DNA of 42,572 bases from an uncultured Alphaproteobacteria bacterium (GTDB taxonomy: Bacteria; Pseudomonadota; Alphaproteobacteria; RF32; CAG-239). Positions 42,447-42,572 of the stretch are shown piece after piece. The notes under the pieces are model-generated. The model saw nothing but the letters and a program-made list of their open reading frames with translations. It was not told the DNA's origin and did no database searches. Position 1 is the stretch's first letter, and each line of letters opens with the position of its first letter. Position numbers and translations under genes: made by a program. The stretch lies in contig CAKQKH010000011.1 of the NCBI GenBank assembly GCA_934248075.1, positions 1 to 42,572 on the forward strand, read 5' to 3'.

Positions 42447-42572
42447 TTAAAATAGAATTTTATATCTCTTATCCTTTTTCAAATTATCTGTTTCCATAAC
42501 GCATTTTTTATAAGCATTAGTATCTTTGCCGAACCTTGAGGCAATTTCATCAAGCCTTTCAGCAAACGTAAA
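42447..42572 (-). CDS. C-terminal end of an unidentified gene (partial, cut by the window edge)
   Basis: The minus strand is open from the right edge to TAA at 42447-42449, giving 41 residues (ERLDEIASRFGKDTNAYKKC then METDNLKKDKRYKILF). The composition is like a real protein, and it is convergent with fic. Too short to name. Confidence 0.45.
   Translation of the reverse strand, partial: FTFAERLDEIASRFGKDTNAYKKCVMETDNLKKDKRYKILF

Overview
The window looks like chromosomal DNA of an uncultured, host-associated (probably gut) alphaproteobacterium of fairly low G+C. The evidence is the gene set and order: nlpD-yajC-secD-secF, a sufB-C-D-S-T operon, a class III (anaerobic) ribonucleotide reductase with its radical-SAM activase, ComF, a tandem VirB8-like pair, and several long hydrophilic proteins I do not recognise. 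No rRNA, tRNA, intact insertion sequence or CRISPR array was seen.

Layout. 1-5.5 kb: a small HTH gene, a DUF2207 membrane protein, a stand-alone GlmU-type uridylyltransferase domain, a one-TM protein and a PepF-type oligoendopeptidase. 5.5-9.2 kb: two VirB8-like proteins diverge from a TolC-like lipoprotein that carries an extra Ig-like C-terminal domain; this may be part of a dispersed envelope-spanning transport machine. 9.2-12.8 kb: tandem repeats, a pair of NrdR-type boxes 31 bp apart, then nrdD, a separate 68-aa glycyl-radical tail gene, and nrdG. 12.8-17.2 kb: a 787-aa hydrophilic protein, an outer-membrane barrel and a flavin-reductase-like protein. 17.2-22.4 kb: secF, secD, yajC, an NlpD-like lipoprotein and a PAS/degenerate-GGDEF membrane protein. 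22.5-29.7 kb: the SUF Fe-S operon with a MazG-like gene inside it, then GNAT, VanX-like and sufE genes. 29.75-32.5 kb: a succinyl-CoA synthetase-like pair whose alpha subunit lacks the phospho-histidine, followed by comF.

32.5-34.8 kb is accessory. It holds two solo genes with noticeably higher G+C and different codon use, each behind a strong extended -10 promoter and a structured leader RNA. 34.8-38.8 kb holds a TPR protein, a Gdx-type SMR exporter and an unknown 438-aa protein. 38.8-42.57 kb is a repeat-punctuated island: 164-bp direct repeats precede a DinD/BRO-N-like gene and a class III Fic gene, a third partial copy follows fic, and the C-terminal end of another gene runs off the right edge.

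Most notable: (i) a class III RNR whose glycyl-radical domain is a separate polypeptide, under probable NrdR control; (ii) a SucCD-like pair with the catalytic His and its Glu partner both replaced; (iii) a structured intergenic RNA at about 33.55-33.76 kb; (iv) the 164-bp repeats with a coding-like substitution pattern. Functions are read from motifs and remembered family features; no database search was possible.
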